A stretch of 64,000 bases of DNA from Micromonospora sp. MW-13 (GTDB lineage Bacteria > Actinomycetota > Actinomycetes > Mycobacteriales > Micromonosporaceae), in contig NZ_QKKX01000035.1 in assembly GCF_003434305.1 (NCBI RefSeq), positions 216,158 to 280,157 on the forward strand, read 5' to 3'. A program made the translations under genes and the position numbers. Below the pieces are notes generated by a model. It saw nothing but the letters and a program-made list of their open reading frames with translations, had not been told where the DNA came from and searched no databases. This document shows, piece after piece, positions 8,093-17,471 of this stretch; position 1 is the first letter of the stretch, and each line of letters opens with the position of its first letter.

Positions 8093-9628
8093 GTGCTCGT
8101 TGGACGCCCGACCGCGCGGCGGGTGGGAGCCGCCCGCGCCCTCGCCGCCCTGCTGCGTCGCCACGTCGGGCTGGTCCTCCTGCTGGCCGCGGGGATCGCA
8201 CTGCGCGTCACGGCCATGGTCGCCTACGCGCCGGCGCTGTGGTTCCAGGGCGACTCGGGCAGCTACGTCCGGATGTCCGGGGAGTGGCCCGCCATGCCCC
8301 CGCGCTGGACGTTCCCGTGGCTGCTCAAGGGCTTCGAGTGGACGGGCACCTTCGCCTCGGTGGTGGCGCTCCAGCACGTAGCCGGGGTCGCCCTGGGCGT
8401 CGCGGCGTACCTGCTGCTGCGCCGCCGCCTCGGGGTGGGGCCGTGGGTCGCCGCGCTGGCCACCGCGCCGGTGCTGCTCGACGCCACCCAGCTGACGCTG
8501 GAGCAGTACCTGCTCACCGAGACCCTCTTCACCACCACGCTGGCCGTCGCGGCGCTGCTGCTGGTCCGGCGGGAGCGGCCCGGGCCGCTCGCCGCGCTGG
8601 GCGCCGGGGTGGCGGTCGCCCTGGGCATGGCCACCCGCCCCACGGGCGTGGTCGCCGTCGGCGCGCTGCTGCTGTTCCTCCTGCTGCCCTGGCGCGGCTG
8701 GCGGGCCCCGACCGCGTACCTGCTGGGCATCGTCGCCGTGTTCGGGACGGTCTTCGCCGCCACCGGCACGGTCAAGGAGGCGTTCGGCGCGGAGGGCGGG
8801 AAGTTCCTGTACGGACGCACCGCGCAGATAGCCGACTGTGACCGGCTGGAGCTGCGCGCCGGGCTGCGCAAGCTCTGCCCGACACAGCCGCTGGGCCAGC
8901 GACCCGACCGGCCGGACTGGTTCATCTGGAACCGGGCCAGCCCGATCCACGCCGCCGAGCGGCCGGCGGACCTCGACGAGTTCGCCCGCGAGGTGCTCCG
9001 GCAGCAGCCGGGCGACTACCTGGCCGCCGTGGCGTCCGACACCGGCCGCTACTTCTGGCCGAGCCGGCTCGGCCCGACCGAGGCGTGCCTGGCCAGTCTG
9101 TGGCGCCCGCAGCCCGCCCCGACCGACTGGGCGGCCGACTACGACTGCGTGCCGCGCACCGCCGGTGACGGCTACCAGTGGCAGCCCGCGCCGTCGCGGG
9201 ACGTCGAGCCCAACGCGGCCAGCCGGTTCCTGCACGCCTACGGCCGGCACGCCGTCACCCCGCCGCCAGCCGTGGCCGCCATGGTCCTGCTCGCGCTGGT
9301 CGGGGCGGCGTGGCCGCGCCGGGGCGGGCTGCGGCTGACCATGGTGGCGCTGCTGTACGCGGGGATCGGCGTCGGGATCATGGTCTTCTCGGTCGCCACC
9401 TCGATGTTCGACCTCCGCTACGGGCTGCCGGCGCTGGCGTTCCTGCCGATCGCCGCAGCGGCCGGCTGGCAGCGGCTGCGGTCGACCCCCACCCGGCCGG
9501 AGCGGCGCACGCCGGCCGACCGCGAGCCGGACCGGCTCGCACCCACCACGGCAGAGAGCAACGGGAAGCATGACGAACGAACGGGAGATCGAGGTCACGG
9601 TGCTGCTGCCGTGCCTCAACGAGGCTGA
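8093..9628 (+). CDS. Membrane glycosyltransferase, GT39/PMT-like (GT-C)
   Basis: 511 residues from GTG 8093, chosen because GGAG (8083-8086) precedes it at 6 bases and the encoded N-terminus then runs into the first membrane segment. About ten hydrophobic segments follow. A polar loop after the first of them, WFQGDSGSYVRMSGEWP, carries the Asp typical of the catalytic loop of polyprenyl-phosphate-sugar dependent GT-C enzymes, and TLEQYLLTETLFTT matches the ExxY-T region of this group. A large periplasmic region lies near residues 230-390. The C-terminal coding region overlaps the start of the next gene, a GT2 enzyme, by 59 bases, so the two are probably translated as a unit: one makes the lipid-linked sugar, the other uses it. 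Confidence 0.75.
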   Translation: MLVGRPTARRVGAARALAALLRRHVGLVLLLAAGIALRVTAMVAYAPALWFQGDSGSYVRMSGEWPAMPPRWTFPWLLKGFEWTGTFASVVALQHVAGVALGVAAYLLLRRRLGVGPWVAALATAPVLLDATQLTLEQYLLTETLFTTTLAVAALLLVRRERPGPLAALGAGVAVALGMATRPTGVVAVGALLLFLLLPWRGWRAPTAYLLGIVAVFGTVFAATGTVKEAFGAEGGKFLYGRTAQIADCDRLELRAGLRKLCPTQPLGQRPDRPDWFIWNRASPIHAAERPADLDEFAREVLRQQPGDYLAAVASDTGRYFWPSRLGPTEACLASLWRPQPAPTDWAADYDCVPRTAGDGYQWQPAPSRDVEPNAASRFLHAYGRHAVTPPPAVAAMVLLALVGAAWPRRGGLRLTMVALLYAGIGVGIMVFSVATSMFDLRYGLPALAFLPIAAAAGWQRLRSTPTRPERRTPADREPDRLAPTTAESNGKHDERTGDRGHGAAAVPQRG

Positions 9629-10838
9629 GACCCTGCAGACCTGCGTCCGCAAGGCGCTGCGTTCGCTGGACGAGTGCGGCGTCGTCGGCGAGGTGCTGGT
9701 CTCCGACAACGGCTCCACCGACGGTTCGCAGGAACTCGCCGAGCGGGCCGGCGCCCGGGTGGTGCACGCCCCGATCCGGGGCTACGGGGGAGCCCTGCTC
9801 AACGGCATCGACCAGGCCCGCGGGCGGTACGTCATCATGGCCGACGCCGACGACTCGTACGCGCTGTCGGATCTCGGCCCGTTCATCGCGAAGCTGCGCG
9901 CCGGGCACGACGTGGTGATGGGCAACCGGTTCCGGGGCGGGATCGCCCCCGGTGCCATGCCGCCCCTGCACCGTTGGCTGGGCAACCCGGTGCTGAGCTG
10001 GCTCGGGCGGCTGCTGTTCGGGCTGTCCGGCGTACGGGACTTCCACTGCGGCATGCGCGGCTTCAACGCCGAGCGGATCCGCGCCCTCGGCCTCTGCATG
10101 CCGGGCATGGAGTTCGCCTCCGAGCTGGTGGTGCGCGCCGCGCTGGCCGGGTACGACATCGTCGAGGTGCCGACCACCCTGTCGCCCGACGGCCGGTCCC
10201 GCCCGCCGCACCTGCGCACCTGGCGGGACGGCTGGCGGCACCTGCGCTTCCTGCTGGTGTTCGCCCCGCGCAAGACCCTGGTCCGACCGGGCGGGGCGCT
10301 GGCCCTGCTCGGGCTGGTCGGGGTGGGGGCGCTCACCCCCGGCCCGCTGGCCCTCGGCCCGGTCCGGCTCGACGTCGCCTCCCTGGTCTATGCCTGCCTG
10401 ATGGTGCTGGTCGGGGCGCAGCTCGTGCTCTTCGGCGGCCTCGCCGAGATCTACGGACGGCAGGAAGGACTGGTCCCGCCGCGCGCCTCCGACCGGTGGG
10501 TCCGCCTGCTGCGGCTGGAGACCAGCGCCACCGTCGGCCTGCTGCTGCTCGCCGCGGGCGGCGCCGGCACCGGCGCGGCCGTCTGGCACTGGGGGCTGGA
10601 CGGGTTCGGCGACCTGAACCCGCTCGCGACCCTCCGGGTGGTGCTGCCGTCGGCCACCGCCATCGCGCTCGGCGTGGTGGTGCTCTTCTCCGGGCTGGTC
10701 GGCAGCCTGCTCACGCTCCGCCCGACGCACCCGGCGCCGACCACCGTGCGGCAGCGCCGCCGGGATCCGGCGCTGCCCGCCACCGGCCGCCCCGACCAGC
10801 CCGACACCGCCCCGGATCCGGTGCTCGCCGGTGACTGA
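9570..10838 (+). CDS. GT2-family glycosyltransferase, polyprenyl-phosphate-sugar synthase-like, with C-terminal membrane segments
   Basis: 422 residues. The GT2 core occupies residues 1-230: VTVLLPCLNEAETL, a VSDNGSTDGS loop, MADADDSYALSDL carrying the DxD-type metal site, and GVRDFHCGMRGFNAERI matching the acceptor-side motif of dolichyl/undecaprenyl-phosphate sugar synthases. Four hydrophobic segments follow in the C-terminal half. It overlaps the upstream GT39-like gene by 59 bases. The likely job is to transfer a sugar from a nucleotide donor to polyprenyl phosphate for the preceding GT-C protein. The sugar identity is unknown. Confidence 0.85.
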   Translation: MTNEREIEVTVLLPCLNEAETLQTCVRKALRSLDECGVVGEVLVSDNGSTDGSQELAERAGARVVHAPIRGYGGALLNGIDQARGRYVIMADADDSYALSDLGPFIAKLRAGHDVVMGNRFRGGIAPGAMPPLHRWLGNPVLSWLGRLLFGLSGVRDFHCGMRGFNAERIRALGLCMPGMEFASELVVRAALAGYDIVEVPTTLSPDGRSRPPHLRTWRDGWRHLRFLLVFAPRKTLVRPGGALALLGLVGVGALTPGPLALGPVRLDVASLVYACLMVLVGAQLVLFGGLAEIYGRQEGLVPPRASDRWVRLLRLETSATVGLLLLAAGGAGTGAAVWHWGLDGFGDLNPLATLRVVLPSATAIALGVVVLFSGLVGSLLTLRPTHPAPTTVRQRRRDPALPATGRPDQPDTAPDPVLAGD

Positions 10839-10998
10839 CCCGGGTCGGTCCCGACGGCGGACAGCGCACCGCCGGGGCCGGCGCGCCCGCGGCCCCCGGG
10901 CGGGTGCCCTGCGGATACGCCGTCCGGCCGGACTCTGCTAGAAACAACTCCCAGGGTCGTCCACGCCCCCGTCAGCACCTCGACGCGAAGGGCGTCCC

Positions 10999-12345
10999 AT
11001 GACCCAGTCCCCCACCGAGCCGCGCTCCCGCTGGTCTCCGTGGTCCCTGCACGGCGACGGCCGGTCCGTCCGTCCCGGCGACGTGGTCCACCCCGACGAG
11101 CGGCTCTCCTGGCCGCGTACCCTCGGGGTCGGCGTGCAGCACGTGGTGGCGATGTTCGGCGCCACCTTCACCGTGCCGCTGATCACCGGTTTCCCGCCGG
11201 CCACCACCCTGTTCTTCTCCGGCATCGGCACCCTGCTCTTCCTGCTGCTCACCGGCAACCGGCTGCCGTCGTACCTGGGTTCGTCGTTCGCCTTCATCGC
11301 CCCGGTGCTGGCCGCGAAGGCCGGCGGTGACATCGGCCCCGCGCTCGGCGGGATCGTGGTGGCCGGCGTCGCGCTGGCCGTGGTCGGCCTGGTCGTGCAG
11401 CTCGCCGGGGCACGCTGGATCGACGCGCTGATGCCGCCGGTGGTCACCGGCGCGATCGTCGCCCTGATCGGGCTGAACCTCGCCCCGGTGGCCTGGGACG
11501 GCGGCGGCAGCGGCACCGGCGTCAAGGCGCAGCCACTGATCGCGGTGATCACCCTGGTGGCGATCCTGCTCGCCACGGTGGCGTTCCGGGGCTTCCTGGC
11601 CCGGCTTTCCATCCTGCTCGGCGTGGTGGTCGGCTGGCTGCTCGCCGCCGCCCTCGGCGACCTGGACCCGAAGGCCGTCGACACCCTGCGCGAGGCGGCC
11701 TGGGTCGGCCTGCCCGACTTCCACGCGCCGCAGTTCAGCCTGCGCGCGGTCGTGCTGGTGATCCCGGTGATCCTGGTGCTGATCGCGGAGAACGCCGGAC
11801 ACGTCAAGGCGGTCGCCGCGATGACCGGCCGCAACCTGGACCGGGACATGGGCCGGGCGTTCCTCGGCGACGGCCTGGCCACCGTGCTCGCCGGCTCCGG
11901 CGGCGGCTCCGGCACCACCACGTACGCGGAGAACATCGGCGTGATGGCGGCGACCCGGGTGTACTCGACCGCCGCGTACTGGGTGGCCGGGGTGGCGGCG
12001 GTGCTGCTCGGGCTCAGCCCCAAGTTCGGCGCGCTGATCCTCACGGTGCCGGCCGGGGTGCTCGGCGGCGCGACGACCGCCCTGTACGGCCTGATCGCCG
12101 TCCTCGGCGCCCGGATCTGGATCGAGAGCCGAGTCGACTTCCACGACCCGGTCAACCTGATGACCGCCGCCGTGGCCCTCATCGTCGGCGCGGCGAACTA
12201 CACCCTCACCGCCGGCGACCTCTCGTTCAACGGCATCGCCCTCGGCACCGCCGCCGCCCTGGTCATCTACCACGGCATGCGCCTGATCGCCCGCCTCCGC
12301 GGCACCACCCCGCAGCCCCGCCAAGCCCCCGAACCCGAACTCTGA
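10999..12345 (+). CDS. uraA: Uracil/xanthine permease, NCS2 family
   Basis: 448 residues with about 14 hydrophobic segments, the usual NCS2 size. Signature regions include VGVQHVVAMFGATFTVPLI at the N-terminus and LIAENAGHVKAVAAMTG in the middle (the conserved Glu of the NCS2 substrate site, as in UraA), then SGGGSGTTTYAENIGVMAAT with the second conserved Glu. This is a proton-coupled nucleobase importer of the cytoplasmic membrane; the close match to the uracil branch favours uracil. Start ATG is preceded by GAAGGG at 6 bases. The gene converges on parC across a strong palindrome. Confidence 0.9.
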   Translation: MTQSPTEPRSRWSPWSLHGDGRSVRPGDVVHPDERLSWPRTLGVGVQHVVAMFGATFTVPLITGFPPATTLFFSGIGTLLFLLLTGNRLPSYLGSSFAFIAPVLAAKAGGDIGPALGGIVVAGVALAVVGLVVQLAGARWIDALMPPVVTGAIVALIGLNLAPVAWDGGGSGTGVKAQPLIAVITLVAILLATVAFRGFLARLSILLGVVVGWLLAAALGDLDPKAVDTLREAAWVGLPDFHAPQFSLRAVVLVIPVILVLIAENAGHVKAVAAMTGRNLDRDMGRAFLGDGLATVLAGSGGGSGTTTYAENIGVMAATRVYSTAAYWVAGVAAVLLGLSPKFGALILTVPAGVLGGATTALYGLIAVLGARIWIESRVDFHDPVNLMTAAVALIVGAANYTLTAGDLSFNGIALGTAAALVIYHGMRLIARLRGTTPQPRQAPEPEL

Positions 12346-12383
12346 CCCCACCCGGCCGGTCACGCGCCACCCCCACAAGCAAA

Positions 12384-12443
12384 GTTGATCAAGAGGTTCG
12401 CGCCGCCCGGGAACGCCGGGCCGACGCGAACCTCTTGATCAAC
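12384..12443. terminator. Dispersed palindrome, copy 2 (strong bidirectional terminator)
   Basis: A perfect 19-bp inverted repeat: 12384-12402 (beginning GTTGATCAAGAGGTTCGCG) and its complement 12425-12443, around a 22-base GC-rich loop that can itself fold. It sits between the convergent uracil permease and parC genes and shares its first 15 bases with the element at 4868. Confidence 0.88.
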
Positions 12444-12464
12444 ATGGACGTGCTGGGGTGGGGG

Positions 12465-14954
12465 TCAGTCGCGTTCGATCTGGTGGCCTATTACCGAGGG
12501 GCCGAGCATGACGGCGAAGCCACTGCCGTCTCGGCGGGGGTCCGCCGGGGGCAGCTCCACGGGGTCGCCGGTCGCCGTCGCGCCGACCGGGCGCGGCCCG
12601 ACCCAGGCCACCACCAGGTCCGTCTCGCCCTTGAGGAACCGCTGCGCGCGCACCCCGCCGGTCGCCCGCCCCTTGGCCGGGTACGCCCCGAACGGCGTCA
12701 CCTTCACCGTCGCGCCCGTGGAGGTGACCACCATCGGCTCGCCGTGCCCCGGGTCGTCGGTGCGGAGCGCGCCGAAGAAGACCACCCGGACCCCCTCCGG
12801 CAGGTTGATGCCGGCCATGCCGCCGCCCTTGGGCCCCTGCGGGCGCACCAGCGACGCGGCGAAACGCAGCAGCGACGCCTCGGAGGAGACGAAGGCGAGC
12901 GTCTCGGTGCCGTCGGCGAGCCAGCTCGCCCCGACCACCTCGTCGCCCTCGCGCAGGCCGATCACCTCGAACTCGTCCGAGCGGACCGGCCAGTCCGGCG
13001 CGCACACCTTCACCACGCCCTGCCGGGTGCCCAGCGCGAGCCCCGGCGCCCCCTCGGCCGTCGCCCCGAGCGGGGCCAGGCCGACCACCGTCTCGCCGGG
13101 CTCCAGCGGCACCAGCTCGGCGGCGGACATGCCGCCGCGCAGCGACACCGTGCCCGCCTGCTCGGGCAGCACCGGCAGCGGCAGCACGTCGATCTTGAAC
13201 GCCCGGCCCGCGCTGGTCACCAGCAGCACCCGGCCCCGGGCCGTGGAGTGCGCGACCGCGCGTACCGCGTCGTGCTTGACCCGGCCGCTGCGGCGGCGCC
13301 CCTCGGACGCCTCCTCCGACTCGGCCGCGGTCCGGGCGACCAGCCCGGTGGCGGAGAGGATCACCTGGCACGGGTCGTCGGCCACTTCGAGGGGGCCGGC
13401 CGGCGCGGACGCGGCGAGCACCTCCTTGAGGTCGCCGTCGACCAGGGTGGTGCGCCGCTCGGTGCCGAACTGCTTCACCACGGCGGCCAGCTCGTCGGAG
13501 ACGACCTTCCGCAGCACCTTCTCGTCGTCGAGGATGGTGGAGAGCTGGGCGATCTCCTTGCGGAGCTGCTCCTGCTCGGCCTCCAGCTCGATCCGGTCGA
13601 ACTTCGTCAGCCGGCGCAGCGGCGTGTCCAGGATGTAGCCGGCCTGGATCTCGGACAGCTTGAACTGCCGCATCAGGCCGTCCTTGGCGGCCTGGGCGTC
13701 GTCGCTGCCCCGGATCAGCCGGACCACCTTGTCGATGTCCAGCAGCGCGATCAGCAGGCCGTCGACCAGGTGCAGCCGTTCCTCACGCTTGCGCCTGCGG
13801 TACGCGCTGCGCCGGGTCACCACGTCGTAGCGGTGCCGCAGGAACACCTCCAGCAGCGCCTTGAGCCCGAGCGTCCGGGGCTGGCCGTCCACCAGCACCA
13901 GGTTGTTCACGCCGAAGGACTGCTCCAGCGGGGTGAGCCGGTAGAGGTCGGCCAGCAACGCCTGCGGGTTCACCCCGACCTTGCACTCGACGACCAGCCG
14001 GGTGCCGTTCTCCCGGTCGGTGAGGTCCTTCACGTCGGCGATGCCGGTCAGCCGCTTGGTCTTGTTGACCTCGTTGGTGATCGCGGCGATGACCTTCTCG
14101 GCGCCCACGCCGTAGGGCAGCTCGACGACGGTGATCGCCTGCCGGCCCCGGCTGCCCTCCAGGGGGCCGATCTCCACCCGGCCGCGCATCCGGACCACGC
14201 CACGCCCGGTCTCGTACGCCCGGCGCACCTCGTCCAGGCCGAGCAGCACGCCGCCGGTCGGCAGGTCCGGCCCCGGGACGAACTCCATCAGCCTGTCCAG
14301 GTCGGCGTCCGGGTGGTTGATCAGCCACCGGGCGGCGGAGACGACCTCGCCCAGGTTGTGCGGGATCATGTTGGTGGCCATCCCGACCGCGATCCCGGAG
14401 GCCCCGTTGACCAGCAGGTTGGGGAACGCGGCCGGCAGCACCGTGGGCTGGGTGAGCGAGCCGTCGTAGTTGGGCTCGACGTCGACCGTGTCCTCGCCCA
14501 GCTCGCCGACGAGCAGCATCGCCTCCCGGGACATCCGGGCCTCGGTGTAGCGCGCGGCGGCCGGGCCGTCGTCGGGGCTGCCGAAGTTGCCGTGCCCGTC
14601 GATGAGCGGGACGTTGAGCGAGAAGTCCTGGGCCAGCCGGACCATCGCGTCGTAGATCGCGGTGTCGCCGTGCGGGTGGTACCGACCCATCACGTCGCCG
14701 ACCACCCGGGCCGACTTCACGTGCGCCCGGTCGGGGCGGTGCCCCGCCTCGTGCATCGAGTAGAGGATGCGCCGGTGCACCGGCTTGAGGCCGTCCCGGG
14801 CGTCGGGCAGGGCCCGGGAGTGGATCACCGAGAAGGCGTACTCCAGGTAGGAGTCGGAGACCTCGGTGACCAGCGGGTTGTCGAAGACCCGCGCGCCGGC
14901 CTGGTCGAAGGCGGCCAGGTCCGCCCGGGGACCGGTGTTCTTACGGCGTGCCAT
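12465..14954 (-). CDS. parC: DNA topoisomerase IV subunit A
   Basis: 829 residues from ATG, with GAGGAGAG about 8 bases upstream. The N-terminal winged-helix region has RYHPHGDTAIYDAMVRLAQ followed by GNFGSPDDGPAAARYTEARM, where Tyr136 is the DNA-attacking tyrosine. The quinolone-determining positions equivalent to E. coli GyrA Ser83 and Asp87 are Thr98 and Asp102. A coiled-coil tower follows near residues 380-500 and a beta-pinwheel C-terminal domain to the end. Together with the upstream ParE gene (77 bases away, same strand) it forms the second type II topoisomerase of actinobacteria, separate from gyrBA. It decatenates replicated chromosomes. Confidence 0.93.
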   Translation of the reverse strand: MARRKNTGPRADLAAFDQAGARVFDNPLVTEVSDSYLEYAFSVIHSRALPDARDGLKPVHRRILYSMHEAGHRPDRAHVKSARVVGDVMGRYHPHGDTAIYDAMVRLAQDFSLNVPLIDGHGNFGSPDDGPAAARYTEARMSREAMLLVGELGEDTVDVEPNYDGSLTQPTVLPAAFPNLLVNGASGIAVGMATNMIPHNLGEVVSAARWLINHPDADLDRLMEFVPGPDLPTGGVLLGLDEVRRAYETGRGVVRMRGRVEIGPLEGSRGRQAITVVELPYGVGAEKVIAAITNEVNKTKRLTGIADVKDLTDRENGTRLVVECKVGVNPQALLADLYRLTPLEQSFGVNNLVLVDGQPRTLGLKALLEVFLRHRYDVVTRRSAYRRRKREERLHLVDGLLIALLDIDKVVRLIRGSDDAQAAKDGLMRQFKLSEIQAGYILDTPLRRLTKFDRIELEAEQEQLRKEIAQLSTILDDEKVLRKVVSDELAAVVKQFGTERRTTLVDGDLKEVLAASAPAGPLEVADDPCQVILSATGLVARTAAESEEASEGRRRSGRVKHDAVRAVAHSTARGRVLLVTSAGRAFKIDVLPLPVLPEQAGTVSLRGGMSAAELVPLEPGETVVGLAPLGATAEGAPGLALGTRQGVVKVCAPDWPVRSDEFEVIGLREGDEVVGASWLADGTETLAFVSSEASLLRFAASLVRPQGPKGGGMAGINLPEGVRVVFFGALRTDDPGHGEPMVVTSTGATVKVTPFGAYPAKGRATGGVRAQRFLKGETDLVVAWVGPRPVGATATGDPVELPPADPRRDGSGFAVMLGPSVIGHQIERD

Positions 14955-15031
14955 GGTTCAGCTCTCTCCTCGGCGGGCCACGGTCGGGCGGCGCTGTCCC
15001 CGGGGGGCAGCGGTCGGGCGGCGGGCGGTCC

Positions 15032-17089
15032 TCATGCGTCGATCGCCTCCCGGTCGACCCGGTCGGCGGACTCGATCAGCCAGTTGCGGCGCGGCTCGAC
15101 CTTCTCCCCCATCAGCAGTTCCAGGATCCGCTCGGCGGCGTCGACGTCGTCGAGGGTGATCCGGCGGACCGCCCGGGTGGCCGGGTTCATCGTGGTCTCC
15201 CACAGCTCGTCGGCGTCCATCTCGCCGAGGCCCTTGAACCGGGGGATCGGGGTGACGATCTGCTTGCCGGACTTCTCCAGCTTCCGGACCGTCGCCTCCA
15301 TCTCCGCCTGGGTGTAGGTGTAGACGGTCTGCGGGTTGCGCCCCTTCGTGGTGATCTTGTGCAGGGGCGGCATCGCGGCGTAGAGCCGGCCGGCCTCGAT
15401 CAGCGGGCGCATGTACCGGGCGAACAGCGTGATCAGCAGGGTGCGGATGTGCGCGCCGTCCACGTCGGCGTCGGCCATGATCAGGACCCGGCCGTACCGC
15501 ATCGCCGACAGGTCGAAGGTGCGCCCGGAGCCGGCCCCGAGCACCTGGACGATCGCCGCGCACTCGGCGTTGTCCAGCACCTGCTGGAGGTTCGCCTTCT
15601 GCACGTTGAGGATCTTGCCACGAATGGGGAGAAGCGCCTGGTACTCGGCGGACCGGGCCAGTCTCCCCGTTCCGAGTGCGCTGTCCCCCTCCACGATGAA
15701 CAGCTCACTGCGGTCGATGCCCGCCGCGCGACAGTCGACCAGCTTGGCCGGCATCGACGCCCCCTCCAGGGCGGTCTTGCGGCGAGCGGCGTCCTTCTGC
15801 TGCTTCTGGGTGAGCCGGACCCGGGCCGCGTCCACGATCTTCTGGAGCACCGTGCGGGCCTCGGCCTTGGTGCGGCGGTCCTCCAGCCACGCCTTCAGGT
15901 GCGCCTCGATCAGCCCCTGGAGCACCTTGGTGATGCCGGCGGTGGACAACTCGTCCTTAGTCTGCGAGGTGAACTGCGGCTCGGGGATCCGCACGTGCAC
16001 CACGGCCGTCATCCCCTCCAGGACGTCGTCCAGGGTGGGCGTGTCCTCCTTGGGCCTGAGCAGCCCCCGGGCGTTGCGGGCCGCGTCGGCGAGGGTGCGG
16101 GCCAGGGCACGCTCGAAGCCCTTGCGGTGGGTGCCGCCGTGGGCGTTGCGGATGGTGTTGGTGAAGCACTCCACGGTGCGCTCGTAGCCGGTGCCCCAAC
16201 GGAACGCCACCTCGACCTCGGCGCGCCGCTGCACGTTGGACTGCATGACGCCGTTGGCGTCGGCGGCGTTCTCCCGGTAGGTGCCCTCGCCGGTGACCAG
16301 CAGGGTGCCGGAGACCGGCCGGTCGCCGGCCGGGGCGAGGAACTCCACCATGTCGGTCAGGCCGGCGGGGAAGTGGAAGGACTCCTCGACCGGCTCCTCG
16401 CCGGTCTCGTCGCGCAGCAGGTAGCTCACGCCGGGGACGAGGAACGCGGTGTTGCGCAGCTTGAGCCGGACGGCCTCGGCGTCCAGTGCCGCGCCGGTCT
16501 CGAAGTACCGCGCGTCGTGCCAGTAGCGGATCGACGTGCCGGTGCGCGCGCCGCGCTTCATCGCGCCGGAGACCTGGAGGCCCGGGCCGGCGGTGAACGG
16601 GGCGTCGGGGCCGGGGCCGTCGAAGACCCCCGGCACCCCGTGCCGGAACGACATGGTGTGCGTCTTGCCGGCGCGGCGGACCGTGACGTCGAAGCGCCGG
16701 GACAGGGCGTTGACGGCGGAGGCGCCGACGCCGTGCAGGCCGCCGGAGGTCTTGTAGCCGGAGCCGCCGAACTTGCCGCCGGCGTGCAGCCGGGTGAGCA
16801 CCAGCTCGACGCCCGAGATGCCGGACTTGGCGTGCACGTCGGTGGGGATGCCCCGGCCGTCGTCGTCGACCTGCACCGAGCCGTCGGCGTGCAGGATCAC
16901 CTCGATCCGGGTGGCGTGACCCCCGACACCCTCGTCGGTGGAGTTGTCGAGGATCTCGTTGACGAGGTGACCCACGCCACGGCTGTCTGTGGAGCCGATG
17001 TACATGCCGGGGCGCTTGCGGACGGCGTCCAGGCCCTCCAGGTGGGTCAGGTCGTCGGCCCCGTAGAGCATCTCAGGCTGTGCGGTCAA
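15032..17089 (-). CDS. parE: DNA topoisomerase IV subunit B
   Basis: 685 residues from the TTG at 17089, which has GGGAG 9 bases upstream; an in-frame ATG at 17071 is an alternative, and the reading frame stays open further upstream without a family-like sequence. The GHKL ATPase is clear: LEGLDAVRKRPGMYIGS, EILDNSTDEG with the catalytic Glu/Asn, VDDDGRGIPTD and GGLHGVGASAVNAL. The TOPRIM domain shows FIVEGDSALG and MADADVDGAHI near the middle-to-C-terminal part, and PRFKGLGEMDADELWETTM closes the protein. It supplies ATP-driven strand passage for ParC, which follows 77 bases downstream. Confidence 0.93.
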   Translation of the reverse strand: MTAQPEMLYGADDLTHLEGLDAVRKRPGMYIGSTDSRGVGHLVNEILDNSTDEGVGGHATRIEVILHADGSVQVDDDGRGIPTDVHAKSGISGVELVLTRLHAGGKFGGSGYKTSGGLHGVGASAVNALSRRFDVTVRRAGKTHTMSFRHGVPGVFDGPGPDAPFTAGPGLQVSGAMKRGARTGTSIRYWHDARYFETGAALDAEAVRLKLRNTAFLVPGVSYLLRDETGEEPVEESFHFPAGLTDMVEFLAPAGDRPVSGTLLVTGEGTYRENAADANGVMQSNVQRRAEVEVAFRWGTGYERTVECFTNTIRNAHGGTHRKGFERALARTLADAARNARGLLRPKEDTPTLDDVLEGMTAVVHVRIPEPQFTSQTKDELSTAGITKVLQGLIEAHLKAWLEDRRTKAEARTVLQKIVDAARVRLTQKQQKDAARRKTALEGASMPAKLVDCRAAGIDRSELFIVEGDSALGTGRLARSAEYQALLPIRGKILNVQKANLQQVLDNAECAAIVQVLGAGSGRTFDLSAMRYGRVLIMADADVDGAHIRTLLITLFARYMRPLIEAGRLYAAMPPLHKITTKGRNPQTVYTYTQAEMEATVRKLEKSGKQIVTPIPRFKGLGEMDADELWETTMNPATRAVRRITLDDVDAAERILELLMGEKVEPRRNWLIESADRVDREAIDA

Positions 17090-17471
17090 CTGGTCGTACT
17101 CCCAGGTCTCGGCGGTGTGGTGCCGCTCACCGGCTCGATCACCTCGCGTGGCGCGCCGCAGCGAGCCTAACCGGGAGGTGGGACAGGACGTCGGCACCCC
17201 GCAGTGCGGGGTCGCTCCGCCGCTGCCGGCTGCCCTGCCCGCGGGCGACCCGGAGGACACCCACGCCTGCGCCAACGCCGCCGGCCCCGGGAATCATCCC
17301 GCCCGGCCCCGCCCGCCCCGGGCCCGGCCCCCTGGCCCGACCGGACCCGCGGGCGCCCCCCGTCCGACCCGCGGAGGCATGGCTGGGCGTTGACGCCCGT
17401 CACACGCCCGTGATGTGATCACCGTCTCGAAGAAAGTTTCATATTTTTCCATGGATGGATGGAGGACGCTG
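17090..17471. other. Divergent intergenic region between parE and the SGNH hydrolase gene
   Basis: 382 bases upstream of both genes. The parE-proximal 300 bases are GC-rich without a convincing gene. Near the hydrolase the composition drops sharply: 17428-17452 is AT-rich. It contains GTGATCAC at 17415-17422 (perfect 8-bp palindrome) and GAAAGTTTC at 17432-17440. Confidence 0.5.
17432..17440. promoter_or_regulatory. GAAAGTTTC element upstream of a secreted hydrolase
   Basis: GAAAGTTTC is palindromic except for the central base and sits 31 bases before the ATG of the secreted SGNH hydrolase. The GAAAsTTTC box is known in front of xylanase and other secreted-hydrolase genes of actinomycetes, as a target of LacI-type repressors. 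Assignment here rests on sequence and context only. Confidence 0.4.

Noticed and set aside
10909..10944. CTGCGG ... TAGAAA as a promoter for the uracil permease
   Set aside because: The spacing is 24 bases, too long for a sigma-70 promoter; no better -35 was found.
17415..17471. Upstream GTG as start of the SGNH hydrolase
   Set aside because: It would put 19 polar residues before the signal peptide and has no ribosome binding site; ATG 17472 has GGAGG at 6 bases.
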